A stretch of 15,577 nucleotides of DNA, taken from assembly GCA_025964065.1 (NCBI GenBank), contig JAOPZO010000346.1, positions 1 to 15,577 on the forward strand, written 5' to 3'. Under the pieces are notes generated by a model, which saw only the letters and a list, made by a program, of their open reading frames with translations, was not told the DNA's origin and made no database searches. The stretch comes from Solirubrobacterales bacterium. GTDB lineage: Bacteria > Actinomycetota > Thermoleophilia > Solirubrobacterales > Solirubrobacteraceae. Positions within the stretch are counted from its first letter, which is position 1. Every line of letters begins with the position of its first letter. The position numbers were made by a program, and so were the translations under genes. This document shows, piece by piece, positions 6,407 to 13,329 of this stretch.

Positions 6407-7414
6407 TCAGCGCGCGCGGGCGCCGACGCCCATGGCCTCGCGGACGTCCGCCAGGACCGGGCGGGCGAGCGCCCGCGCCCTCTCGGCGCCGGCCTCGAGG
6501 ATCGCCTCGAGGCCGGCCTCGTCCGCCCGGAGCTCCGCGTAGCGCTCGCGGACCGGCGCGAGCATCGTCGTGATCGCCTCGGCCGCCGCGAGCTTCAGGT
6601 CGCCGTAGCCCCGCGCGCCCTCGAGCGAGGCGATGACCTCGTCGGGCGAGACGCCCCGGGCGACCGCGGTGAGGTCGATGAGGTTCGTCACCCCCGGCTT
6701 GCCCTTGGGGTCGCGGCGGATCGTGAACGGGTCCTCCGCGTCGGTGACCGCCCGCCTGACCTTCTTCTCGATCGCCTTGGGCTCGTCGAGGACGTAGACG
6801 GTCCCCTCGACGGAGCCGCCCGTCGTCGACATCTTCCGGGTCGGCTCCTGCAGGTCCATGATCCGCGCGCCGACGGTCGGGATGCGGTGCTCGGGCACGA
6901 CGAGGATGTCCTCGCCGAAGCGCGCGTTGAAGCGCCGCGCGACGTCGCGCATGAGCTCGAGGTGCTCGCGCTGGTCCTCCCCCACCGGCACCTCGTCGGC
7001 GCGGTAGAGCAGCACGTCCGCGGCCTGCAGGACCGGATAGAAGAGCAGGCCGGCGGAGACGAGCTCGCGCTGGGCGGCCGACTTGTCGCGGAACTGGTGC
7101 ATCCGGTTGAGCTCCCCGACCGCGGTGACGCTCGTCAGCAGCCAGCTGAGCTCCGCGTGCTCGGTCACGTCGCCCTGGCGGAAGAGGACGCAGCGCTCGG
7201 GGTCGAGCCCCGCGGCGATGAGGGTCGCGGTGGTGTCGAGCACGCGCTCGCGGAGCTGCGCGGGCTCGTACGGGACGGTCACCGCGTGCAGGTCGACGAT
7301 GCAGTAGATCGCCGGGTCCCCACGGTCCTGCCCCTCGACGTACTGCCGGATCGCCCCGACGTAGTTGCCCAGGTGCTTGGTGCCCGTGGGCTGGATGCCG
7401 CTGAAGATCCTCAT
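6407..7414 (-). CDS. trpS: Tryptophanyl-tRNA synthetase
   Basis: Charges tRNA-Trp; cytoplasmic class Ic synthetase, normally a homodimer. At 335 residues it is the usual compact bacterial length. FSGIQPTGTKHLGNY (4-18) holds the HIGH-type motif as HLGN at 14-17. AADVLLY (131-137), with Asp133, contributes to the tryptophan pocket, and EDQREH (146-151) is also typical. The KMSKS loop reads KMSTT at 194-198, with Thr in place of the second Lys. The ATG follows gcvPB by 45 bases with no Shine-Dalgarno, and the start codon lies inside a long stem (7406-7451), which may regulate initiation. TAGCTT at 7424-7429 could be a -10 for a nearly leaderless transcript. The 3' part of the gene holds a perfect 13-bp inverted repeat (6488-6517). 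It converges on the secreted-protein gene. Confidence 0.98.
   Translation of the reverse strand: MRIFSGIQPTGTKHLGNYVGAIRQYVEGQDRGDPAIYCIVDLHAVTVPYEPAQLRERVLDTTATLIAAGLDPERCVLFRQGDVTEHAELSWLLTSVTAVGELNRMHQFRDKSAAQRELVSAGLLFYPVLQAADVLLYRADEVPVGEDQREHLELMRDVARRFNARFGEDILVVPEHRIPTVGARIMDLQEPTRKMSTTGGSVEGTVYVLDEPKAIEKKVRRAVTDAEDPFTIRRDPKGKPGVTNLIDLTAVARGVSPDEVIASLEGARGYGDLKLAAAEAITTMLAPVRERYAELRADEAGLEAILEAGAERARALARPVLADVREAMGVGARAR
6488..6517. repeat. Perfect 13-bp inverted repeat inside trpS
   Basis: Arms 6488-6500 and 6505-6517 are perfect complements around the four-base loop ATCG. They encode the EAGLEAILEAG stretch of TrpRS. The symmetry comes from two copies of GAGGCCGGC around CTCGAG-type codons, so it may be a by-product of repeated Glu-Ala-Gly codons. 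Near the 3' end of the gene it could also fold in the mRNA. Confidence 0.55.
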
Positions 7415-7451
7415 CGCTGCCGCAAGCTAGCGGGCGGCGGCGATGAGGACC
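7406..7451 (-). promoter_or_regulatory. Long stem-loop sequestering the trpS start codon
   Basis: Read on the minus strand, 7451-7434 pairs with 7423-7406 around a ten-base loop (7433-7424). Of 18 positions, 16 are Watson-Crick, one is G-U and one is an A-C mismatch. The trpS AUG (7414-7412) lies fully in the 3' arm. A transcript reading through from gcvPB would hide the start. The loop contains TAGCTT (7429-7424), which could be a -10 for a separate transcript starting two or three bases before the ATG and lacking the 5' arm. There is no U-tract, so simple termination is less likely. Confidence 0.6.
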
Positions 7452-7459
7452 GCTTCCGC

Positions 7460-9028
7460 CTAGAGCGGCTGGCGGATGACCGGGCGCTTCGCGGCGCCGG
7501 CCTCGTCGAGCCGGCGGACCGGCGTCGTGTACGGCGCGTTCTGCGCGATCGACGGGTCGTCGGCGGCCTCGATGAGGATCGCGGCCATCGACTCCGCGAA
7601 GGCGTCGAGCGTCTCCTTCGTCTCGGTCTCCGTGGGCTCCATCAGGAGCGCCTCGTCGACCAGGAGCGGGAAGTACACCGTCGGCGGGTGGTAGCCGTGG
7701 TCGAGGAGCCGCTTCGCGAGGTCCAGCGTGCGGATGCCGAGCTCCTTCTTCATCGGCGCGCCGCTCAGGACGAACTCGTGCATGCAGAGCTCGCCGAACG
7801 CGAGCGGGATGCGGTTCTCCGTGTCGAGCTCGCGGAGCCTCGCCAGGAGGTAGTTCGCGTTGAGCACCGCCGTCTCCGAGGCGTCCTTGAGCCCCTCCGC
7901 CCCGAGCGAGCAGATGTAGGCGTAGGAGCGCACGAACACACCGTAGTTGCCCTGGAAGCCGCGGAGGCGGCCGACGGACTGCGGGAGGTCGTGGTCGAGG
8001 TCGTAGGTGCCGTCGTCGTTCCTGCGCACGACGGGCTTCGGCAGGAACGGCGCGAGCCGGTCGGAGACCGCGATCGGGCCGGCGCCCGGGCCGCCGCCGC
8101 CGTGGGGCTGCGTGAACGACTTGTGCAGGTTGTAGTGGACGATGTCGAAGCCCATGTCGCCCGGGCGCGAGATGCCCATGACCGCGTTGAGGTTCGCCCC
8201 GTCGTAGTACAGCGTGCCGCCGACGTCGTGGACGATCTTCGCGATCTCCTCGATGTTCGGGTCGAAGATCCCCAGCGTGTTGGGGTTCGTGAGCATGAGG
8301 CAGGCGACCTGGTCGTCGGCCTTCGCGCGCAGGTCGTCGACGTCGACGCCGCCCTGGTCGTTCGTGGCGACCCGGACGACCTCGAAGCCGGCCATGGTCA
8401 CCGTCGCCGGGTTCGTGCCGTGCGCGGTGTCGGGCGTGAGGACCTTCACGCGCCGCTCGCCGCGGGACTCGTGGTAGGCACGGGTCAGCAGCACGCCGAG
8501 CAGCTCGCCGTGGGAGCCCGCGGAGGGCTGCAGCGAGACGTGCGGCAGGCCGGCGACCTCGCCGAGCGCGTGCTCGAGGTTGTGCATCAGCTCGAGCGCG
8601 CCCTGGGCGTGCTCCGGGCGCTGCATCGGGTGCAGGCGGGCGTGGCCCGGGAGCGCGGCGACCCGCTCGTGCAGGCGCGGGTTGTGCTTCATCGTGCACG
8701 AGCCGAGCGGGTAGAAGCCCGAGTCGAGGTCGTAGTTGCGCTTGGAGACGCGCACGTAGTGGCGAACGAGCTCGGGCTCGCTCACCTCGGGCAGGCGCGC
8801 CGGGCTCTTGCGGCGGAAGCCCTCGGGAATGAGTCCCTCGACGACCGGGACATCCATGTCGGGGCACTGGAAGGCGCGGCGGCCCGGGGCGCCCTTCTCG
8901 AAGATCGTCGTCGCGTGGTCGCGCTGCAGCGGGCTCTCGTGCGTGGGCCCGGCGGGGACGTCCTGGTGCAGCGGCTCGTGCTCGATGCCCGGGTCGCCGT
9001 GCTGGCGGTTCTCGTTCAGGAGGCTCAT
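7460..9028 (-). CDS. gcvPB: Glycine dehydrogenase (decarboxylating), subunit 2
   Basis: C-terminal half of the P-protein. With GcvPA it decarboxylates glycine and loads the aminomethyl group onto lipoyl-GcvH. The 522-residue protein has the PLP-binding lysine Lys303 in YNLHKSFTQPHGGGGPG (299-315), LTPDTAHGTNPA at 197-208, and YPLGSCTMKHNPR at 106-118. All are hallmarks of the split form, and length is as expected. The ATG overlaps the gcvPA stop as ATGA and has a strong AGGAGGTGG (9033-9041) upstream, so the start is certain. About 45 extra residues precede the usual core; this N-terminal region is His/Pro/Glu-rich and poorly conserved. It is the fourth gene of the gcvT-gcvH-gcvPA-gcvPB operon, and trpS follows after 45 bases. 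Confidence 0.98.
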   Translation of the reverse strand: MSLLNENRQHGDPGIEHEPLHQDVPAGPTHESPLQRDHATTIFEKGAPGRRAFQCPDMDVPVVEGLIPEGFRRKSPARLPEVSEPELVRHYVRVSKRNYDLDSGFYPLGSCTMKHNPRLHERVAALPGHARLHPMQRPEHAQGALELMHNLEHALGEVAGLPHVSLQPSAGSHGELLGVLLTRAYHESRGERRVKVLTPDTAHGTNPATVTMAGFEVVRVATNDQGGVDVDDLRAKADDQVACLMLTNPNTLGIFDPNIEEIAKIVHDVGGTLYYDGANLNAVMGISRPGDMGFDIVHYNLHKSFTQPHGGGGPGAGPIAVSDRLAPFLPKPVVRRNDDGTYDLDHDLPQSVGRLRGFQGNYGVFVRSYAYICSLGAEGLKDASETAVLNANYLLARLRELDTENRIPLAFGELCMHEFVLSGAPMKKELGIRTLDLAKRLLDHGYHPPTVYFPLLVDEALLMEPTETETKETLDAFAESMAAILIEAADDPSIAQNAPYTTPVRRLDEAGAAKRPVIRQPL

Positions 9029-10395
9029 GCGGCCACCTCCTGCCCGGTCCCGGTTCGCTGCTCGGAGACCGCGGCGCCGAGGACCTCGGCCAGCTTGTCG
9101 ATGTGCGCCTTCGTGCGCTGCTCCGTGAGCGCGACGAGCAGGCCGCCGTCCGGGAGCGCCAGGCCGGGGTTGACGCCCTGCTCCTGGCAGCGGGCGATGA
9201 CGGCGTCCACGTCGCGAACCTCGAGTCGCAGAGCGAACTCGCGCACGACGGGCTGGTCGTGGAGCTTCTCGACGCCGTCGAGTGCCGCGAGCGTCTCGCG
9301 GGCGTAGTGCGTGCGCTGCACGAGCAGCTCGCCGAGCTCGACGAAGCCCTCCTTGCCGAGCCAGCTCAGGTAGACGACGCCGCCGAGCGCGTTGAGCGCC
9401 TGCGACGTGCAGATGTTCGACGTGGCCTTCTCGCGGCGGATGTGCTGCTCGCGCGTCTGGAGCGTGAGCACGAAGCCGCGGCGTCCGTCGACGTCGGTCG
9501 TCTCGCCGGCGATGCGGCCCGGCATGCGGCGCAGGTACGCCTCCGTCGCGGCGAAGAAGCCGAACGACGGGCCCCCGAAGTCGAGCCGCTGGCCCAGGGA
9601 CTGGCCCTCGCCGACCGCGACGTCGACGCCGCACTCGCCGGGAGGGGCGAGCACGCCGAGCGTGATCGGGTCGACCTGGGCGACGACGACGGCCGGGGAG
9701 TTCTTCGCGGCGGCGGAGAGGGCGCTCGCGTCCTCCACCGCGCCGAGGAAGTTCGGCTGGGCGAAGAAGACGGCGCTCGTGTCGTCGTCGATGGCGGCGG
9801 CCCAGGCGTCCGGGTCGGTCACGCCGTCCTGGAGCGGGACCTCGACGACCTCGATGTCGTAGCCGTGCGCGTAGGTGCGCAGCGTCTCGAGCGAGTGCGG
9901 GTGGAGGCCGGCGCTCGCGACGAACTTGCCCTTCCCGTTCGTGAGCTTCGCGAGGTAGCCCGCGGCCGCGACGGCGCTCGGGCCCTCGTAGACGGAGGCG
10001 TTCGAGACGGCGAGCCCGGTGAGCTCGGAGATCGCCGTCTGGTACTCGAACATGCACTGCAGGCCGCCCTGGGAGATCTCGGGCTGGTACGGCGTGTAGG
10101 GCGTGAGGAACTCCGAGCGCGACATGAGCATGTCGATCACGGCGGGGACGTAGTGGTCGTACATCCCGGCCCCCAGGAACGTCAGCTCGTCCTCGGCGCT
10201 CGTGTTCTTCGCCGCGAGGTCGCGCAGGTGCGCGTAGACGTCCTGCTCGCTCCTGCCCCCGGGGAGGTCCAGCCGCTCGCGCAGGCGGACCCCTTCGGGG
10301 ATCTGGCGGTCGAAGATCTCCTCGAGGGAGGAGACCCCGATCGTCTCGAGCATCGCGGCCAGATCGGCCTCGGTCGTCGTCGTGTAGCGGCTCAC
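9025..10395 (-). CDS. gcvPA: Glycine dehydrogenase (decarboxylating), subunit 1
   Basis: N-terminal half of the P-protein, paired with GcvPB in an alpha2beta2 enzyme. With GTG at 10393-10395 it has 456 residues, the usual length. Family signatures in order: DLAAMLETIGVSSLEEIFDRQIP (11-33), FLGAGMYDHYVPAVID (73-88), the TPYQPEISQGGLQCMFEYQT segment (101-120), and SNASVYEGPSAVAAA (131-145). The GTG overlaps the gcvH stop as GTGA, and no Shine-Dalgarno stands near it, so initiation probably depends on translation of gcvH. The frame is open further upstream within gcvH, but a longer form would start without family support. The Thr run near the start is encoded by repeated ACG/ACC codons. Confidence 0.98.
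   Translation of the reverse strand: MSRYTTTTEADLAAMLETIGVSSLEEIFDRQIPEGVRLRERLDLPGGRSEQDVYAHLRDLAAKNTSAEDELTFLGAGMYDHYVPAVIDMLMSRSEFLTPYTPYQPEISQGGLQCMFEYQTAISELTGLAVSNASVYEGPSAVAAAGYLAKLTNGKGKFVASAGLHPHSLETLRTYAHGYDIEVVEVPLQDGVTDPDAWAAAIDDDTSAVFFAQPNFLGAVEDASALSAAAKNSPAVVVAQVDPITLGVLAPPGECGVDVAVGEGQSLGQRLDFGGPSFGFFAATEAYLRRMPGRIAGETTDVDGRRGFVLTLQTREQHIRREKATSNICTSQALNALGGVVYLSWLGKEGFVELGELLVQRTHYARETLAALDGVEKLHDQPVVREFALRLEVRDVDAVIARCQEQGVNPGLALPDGGLLVALTEQRTKAHIDKLAEVLGAAVSEQRTGTGQEVAA
9033..9041 (-). promoter_or_regulatory. Strong Shine-Dalgarno of gcvPB
   Basis: AGGAGGTGG ends four bases before the ATG (core AGGAGG seven bases away). It is nearly perfect against the 16S tail and stands out because many first genes in this window lack any such site. 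Confidence 0.8.
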
Positions 10396-10781
10396 GACGT
10401 GAGCGTAGCCACGTACTCCGACTGGCCCATGAGCCCGTCGCGTTCGGAGGGATCGCTCATCCTGATCTTCACGAGCCACCCCGAGCCGTAGGCGTCCTCG
10501 TTGATCGTCTCGGGATTGTCGGACAGCCCCGTGTTGACCTCGACGATCTCCCCCGAGAGCGGCGCGACGACGTCCGAGACGGCCTTGACGGACTCGACCT
10601 CGGCGTACGGCTCGTCCTTCGTGATGTTCTTGCCGACCTCCGGCGGGTCGAAGAACACGACCTCGCCCAGGGCGTCCTGGGCGTACCAGGTGACCCCGAG
10701 CGTCGCGACGTCGCCGTCGATCCGCGCCCAGTCGTGCTCGGGGTGGTAGAGCAGGTCCTCGGGGTAGCTCGCGTCGGCCAT
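10392..10781 (-). CDS. gcvH: Glycine cleavage system H protein
   Basis: Small lipoyl carrier that shuttles the aminomethyl intermediate between P, T and L proteins. The 129-residue protein has the lipoylation site Lys66 in EVESVKAVSDV (61-71), preceded by GEVVFFDPPEVGK (39-51) and followed by PLSGEIVEVN (74-83). The ATG shares one base with the gcvT TGA, and AAGGAG (10790-10795) lies eight bases upstream, so the start is firm. Its stop overlaps the gcvPA start as GTGA. Lipoate synthesis or transfer genes (lipA, lipB, lplA) are not in the window. Confidence 0.98.
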   Translation of the reverse strand: MADASYPEDLLYHPEHDWARIDGDVATLGVTWYAQDALGEVVFFDPPEVGKNITKDEPYAEVESVKAVSDVVAPLSGEIVEVNTGLSDNPETINEDAYGSGWLVKIRMSDPSERDGLMGQSEYVATLTS

Positions 10782-11851
10782 CAGGGGGTCTCCTTGGAGT
10801 ACAGGGGCTTGGTGTGGACCTCGGCCGGGCGGGTCTTGCCGCGGACGTCGATCTCGAACGGGGTACCCGGCGTCGCCTTCTCGGCCGGCACGTAGGCCAT
10901 CCCGATCCCGACGCCGAGGGAGGGACCCATGGTCCCGGAGGTGACCTCGCCGCCGCCCACGACGGGGTTGCCCTGGCGGGCCAGGCCGCCGGCGGTCATG
11001 ACGAAGGGGACGAGCTTCTCCTGCGGCCCGGCCTCGCGCACCGCGCGGACGGCCTCGGCGCCGATGAAGCCCGTGTCCTCCTTGCAGGCCCAGCCCAGGC
11101 CGGCCTCGATGGGCCCGCGGGACTCCATGAGGTCGTTGCCGTAGAGGTGGAAGCAGACCTCGAGGCGCAGCGTGTCGCGCGCGGCCAGGCCGATGGGCTT
11201 CGCGCCGCGGCGCATGAGCTCGTCCCAGATCACGCCGGCGTCCTCGGGCCGGGTGAGGAGCTCGACGCCGTCCTCGCCGGTGTAGCCCGTGCCGCAGACC
11301 AGCACCTCGCGGCCCAGGACGAGCCGGGGCTCGGCCTTGAACTTCGCCGGCAGCGGGCGGTCGCTCATGACCTGCACGGTCTCCCGCGCGAGGGGGCCCT
11401 GGACGGCGAGCATCGCGTGGTCCTGCGCGCGGTCGGTGACCTCGCAGTCGAAGCGCTCGGCCTGCTGCTGCAGCCAGGCGAGGTCCTTCGGGTGGTTGGC
11501 GGCGTTCGTGACCGTCAGGTAGCGCTCGGGGCCGAGGCGGTAGGTGAAGAGGTCGTCGAGGACGCCCCCGTCCTCCTTGCAGAGCAGGGAGTACTGCGCG
11601 CCGCCGACGGCGATCCTCGAGACGTCGTTGGAGAGCACCCGCTGGAGGAAGTCGAGCGCGCCGGGGCCCGTCGTCTCGACCTCGCCCATGTGCGAGACGT
11701 CGAAGACGCCGACGCTCTCGCGAACGGTCCGGTGCTCCTCCAGGACCCCCGTGTACTGCACGGGCATCTCCCAGCCCGCGAACGGGACGACCTTCGCCCC
11801 GGCCGCGACGTGGCGGTCGTGGAGCGGGGTGCGGAGCAAGGGGTCGGCCAT
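10781..11851 (-). CDS. gcvT: Aminomethyltransferase, glycine cleavage T protein
   Basis: Releases ammonia from the aminomethyl-lipoyl arm of GcvH and passes the one-carbon unit to tetrahydrofolate. The 356-residue protein has the N-terminal folate-binding domain, with VPFAGWEMPVQY at 22-33, FDVSHMGE at 50-57 and GGVLDDL at 95-101, where an Asp is catalytic in the family. TNAANHPKD, GYTGEDGVEL and the C-terminal barrel domain (RQGNPVVGG onwards) follow. ATG at 11849-11851 gives the usual N-terminus (LRTPLHDRHVAAGAK). There is no Shine-Dalgarno; TAGCGT at 11862-11867, ten bases upstream, may be a -10 giving a very short leader. It heads the gcv operon and is divergent from the cupredoxin gene. 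No glycine riboswitch fits in the 79-base gap. Confidence 0.98.
   Translation of the reverse strand: MADPLLRTPLHDRHVAAGAKVVPFAGWEMPVQYTGVLEEHRTVRESVGVFDVSHMGEVETTGPGALDFLQRVLSNDVSRIAVGGAQYSLLCKEDGGVLDDLFTYRLGPERYLTVTNAANHPKDLAWLQQQAERFDCEVTDRAQDHAMLAVQGPLARETVQVMSDRPLPAKFKAEPRLVLGREVLVCGTGYTGEDGVELLTRPEDAGVIWDELMRRGAKPIGLAARDTLRLEVCFHLYGNDLMESRGPIEAGLGWACKEDTGFIGAEAVRAVREAGPQEKLVPFVMTAGGLARQGNPVVGGGEVTSGTMGPSLGVGIGMAYVPAEKATPGTPFEIDVRGKTRPAEVHTKPLYSKETP
10790..10795 (-). promoter_or_regulatory. Shine-Dalgarno of gcvH
   Basis: AAGGAG eight bases before the gcvH ATG, inside the end of gcvT. It supports the ATG that overlaps the gcvT stop. Confidence 0.7.
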
Positions 11852-11930
11852 GAGGGCGGGGACGCTACCAACCGACCTGGCGGACCCCCGTCCTGCGACC
11901 GGCCGCCGCGCTTCCTTCTACCCTGCGCGG
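11852..11930. promoter_or_regulatory. Divergent promoter region, gcvT / cupredoxin
   Basis: Only 79 bases separate the two divergent starts, so the promoters must overlap. Minus strand: TAGCGT at 11862-11867, ten bases from the gcvT ATG. Plus strand: TACCCT at 11919-11924, six bases from the cupredoxin ATG, which would put transcription on the A of the start codon. Neither start has a Shine-Dalgarno and neither -10 has a good TTGACA partner, so both are tentative. Confidence 0.4.
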
Positions 11931-12254
11931 ATGACCAGGCGTCTGCTCGTCCTCCCCGTCGTCGCCGCGGCCGCGCTCGGCGCCGCCGTGCTGCCGGCGA
12001 CCGCCGCGACCTCCATCTCGGTCAAGGACGACGTCTTCTCCCCCAAGACGAGGACGGTCACGAAGAACACGACGGTCACGTGGCGCTGGACCGGGAAGGC
12101 GCCGCACAACGTCACCGTCGTGAAGGCCCCGGTGAAGTTCCGCTCGACGACGAAGACGTCCGGGACCTACAAGAAGAAGATGACCCGCACCGTGACGTAC
12201 AGGCTCACCTGCACGATCCACCCGGGCATGGACATGACGCTGCGGGTCAAGTAG
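11931..12254 (+). CDS. Secreted cupredoxin (amicyanin/plastocyanin-like)
   Basis: Small blue-copper-type protein for extracytoplasmic electron transfer or copper binding. The 107-residue precursor has a Sec signal peptide (MTRR, hydrophobic 5-20, cleavage near ATA-A at 25-26), leaving about 80 residues. Copper ligands are all present: His59 in APHNV, then Cys94, His97 and Met100 in CTIHPGM. The short Cys-x2-His-x2-Met spacing resembles amicyanin rather than plastocyanin (x4). The mature protein is very basic, rich in Lys and Thr, and starts SISVKDDVFSPKT as cupredoxins do. TACCCT six bases before the ATG suggests a leaderless mRNA. The next gene begins three bases after the stop in the same frame. 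The redox partner is unknown; the neighbouring lipoprotein is a candidate. Confidence 0.87.
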   Translation: MTRRLLVLPVVAAAALGAAVLPATAATSISVKDDVFSPKTRTVTKNTTVTWRWTGKAPHNVTVVKAPVKFRSTTKTSGTYKKKMTRTVTYRLTCTIHPGMDMTLRVK

Positions 12255-12257
12255 CCC

Positions 12258-13280
12258 TTGCTCCGCGCGTTCGGCACCGTCCTCGTCGCCGGAGCGCTGC
12301 TCGCCGCGGGCTGTGGCGGGAGCGACGGTGGCTCCTCCACCTCGGCGGCGCCCGCGCCCCGCGGCCCCGAGGACGCCCGCCTGCGCGCGCAACTGCGCGA
12401 CGCGACCTCGGTGGCTCCCGGCACGTTCCCGGCCACGCAGGGCCGCACGCTGCAGGAGGTCGCCGACACGATCACGGCCACCGGCCCGCAGCTCGCGTTC
12501 GCGAGCTCCGTCCTCACCACGGGCGAGCACGAGCGCCTGGCCTTCGGGCTGCTCGACGAGGACCGCTTCCTCTACGCGCCCACCGCGATCTACCTGGCGA
12601 AGTCCGGCGGGAGGGCCAGGGCGCTCGGGCCCTACCCGGCGCCCGCCGACCTGCTGGTGACCGACGCGCCGTTCCGCTCCGAGACGGCCGCGAGCGAGGA
12701 GTCGCCGTTCGCCGCGGTCTACGCCACCACGGTCCCCTTCGCCGAACCCGGCACGTACGACGTGCTCGCGGTCTCGAAGGTCCAGGGGCAGGACGTCGCC
12801 GCGGGCGGCCAGGTGAAGGTCGTCACGACCGCCCAGGACCGCATCCCGGACGTCGGGGAGCCCGCGCCCGCCGTCGCGACCGACACGGTGCAGTCCGCGG
12901 GCGGCGACGTCGAGTCGATCGACACCCGCCGGCCCGTCGGGACCATGCACGACGCCTCGTTCGACGACGTGCTCGGGAAGAAGCCGGCGCTCCTGCTCTT
13001 CGCCACCCCGCAGCTCTGCCAGTCGCGGGTGTGCGGCCCGGTCGTGGACATCGCCGAGCAGCTCAAGCGCACCTACGGCGAGCGCGTGCAGTTCATCCAC
13101 CAGGAGGTCTTCGTCGACAACGAGGTGCGCAAGGGGCTCCGCGCGCCGTTGCGTGCCTTCAAGCTCCAGACGGAGCCGTGGCTCTTCGCGGTGGACGCGA
13201 AGGGCCGGATCACGCAGCGGCTCGAGGGCTCCTTCGGCTTCGACGCCATGGAGCTCGCCATCAAGAGCGCGCTGCGGTAG
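12258..13280 (+). CDS. Lipoprotein with C-terminal thioredoxin-like domain
   Basis: The 340-residue protein begins with a lipoprotein signal: hydrophobic 5-17 and lipobox LAAGC with the lipidated Cys19, followed by a Gly/Ser/Ala linker. Residues 65-190 form a beta-rich domain of unknown type (LAFGLLDEDRFLYAP, then GTYDVLAVSKVQG). From about 225 the protein looks thioredoxin-like: PALLLFATPQLC (243-254), a Cys254-x4-Cys259 pair (CQSRVC) where thioredoxins have CxxC, VQFIHQEVFVDN, and EPWLFAVDAKGRITQRLEG with the cis-Pro-like Pro307. TTG at 12258 leads directly into the signal; an in-frame stop two codons upstream (the cupredoxin TAG) rules out a longer form. There is no Shine-Dalgarno, so coupling to the cupredoxin is likely. 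It is probably a membrane-anchored redox or copper-delivery factor. Confidence 0.83.
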   Translation: MLRAFGTVLVAGALLAAGCGGSDGGSSTSAAPAPRGPEDARLRAQLRDATSVAPGTFPATQGRTLQEVADTITATGPQLAFASSVLTTGEHERLAFGLLDEDRFLYAPTAIYLAKSGGRARALGPYPAPADLLVTDAPFRSETAASEESPFAAVYATTVPFAEPGTYDVLAVSKVQGQDVAAGGQVKVVTTAQDRIPDVGEPAPAVATDTVQSAGGDVESIDTRRPVGTMHDASFDDVLGKKPALLLFATPQLCQSRVCGPVVDIAEQLKRTYGERVQFIHQEVFVDNEVRKGLRAPLRAFKLQTEPWLFAVDAKGRITQRLEGSFGFDAMELAIKSALR

Positions 13281-13283
13281 GCC

Positions 13284-13306
13284 GGGCCCGGCCGTGCGCC
13301 GGGCCC
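13284..13306. terminator. Bidirectional hairpin between lipoprotein gene and ftsZ
   Basis: Arms GGGCCCGGC (13284-13292) and GCCGGGCCC (13298-13306) form a perfect nine-base stem with a five-base loop. It lies between two convergent stop codons, where a shared terminator is expected. A smaller stem (13311-13326, GCCGC/GCGGC) follows. There is no T-run on either side, as is usual at this GC content. Confidence 0.6.
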
Positions 13307-13329
13307 TCGTGCCGCGGTCCTGCGGCGAG

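Noticed and set aside
7415..7459. T-box or Trp attenuator ahead of trpS
   Set aside because: The gap is 45 bases, with no T-box sequence, no short Trp-codon leader and no U-tract terminator; only the start-codon stem remains.
11852..11930. Glycine riboswitch ahead of gcvT
   Set aside because: The gap is only 79 bases, and no aptamer-like pair of conserved stems is visible.
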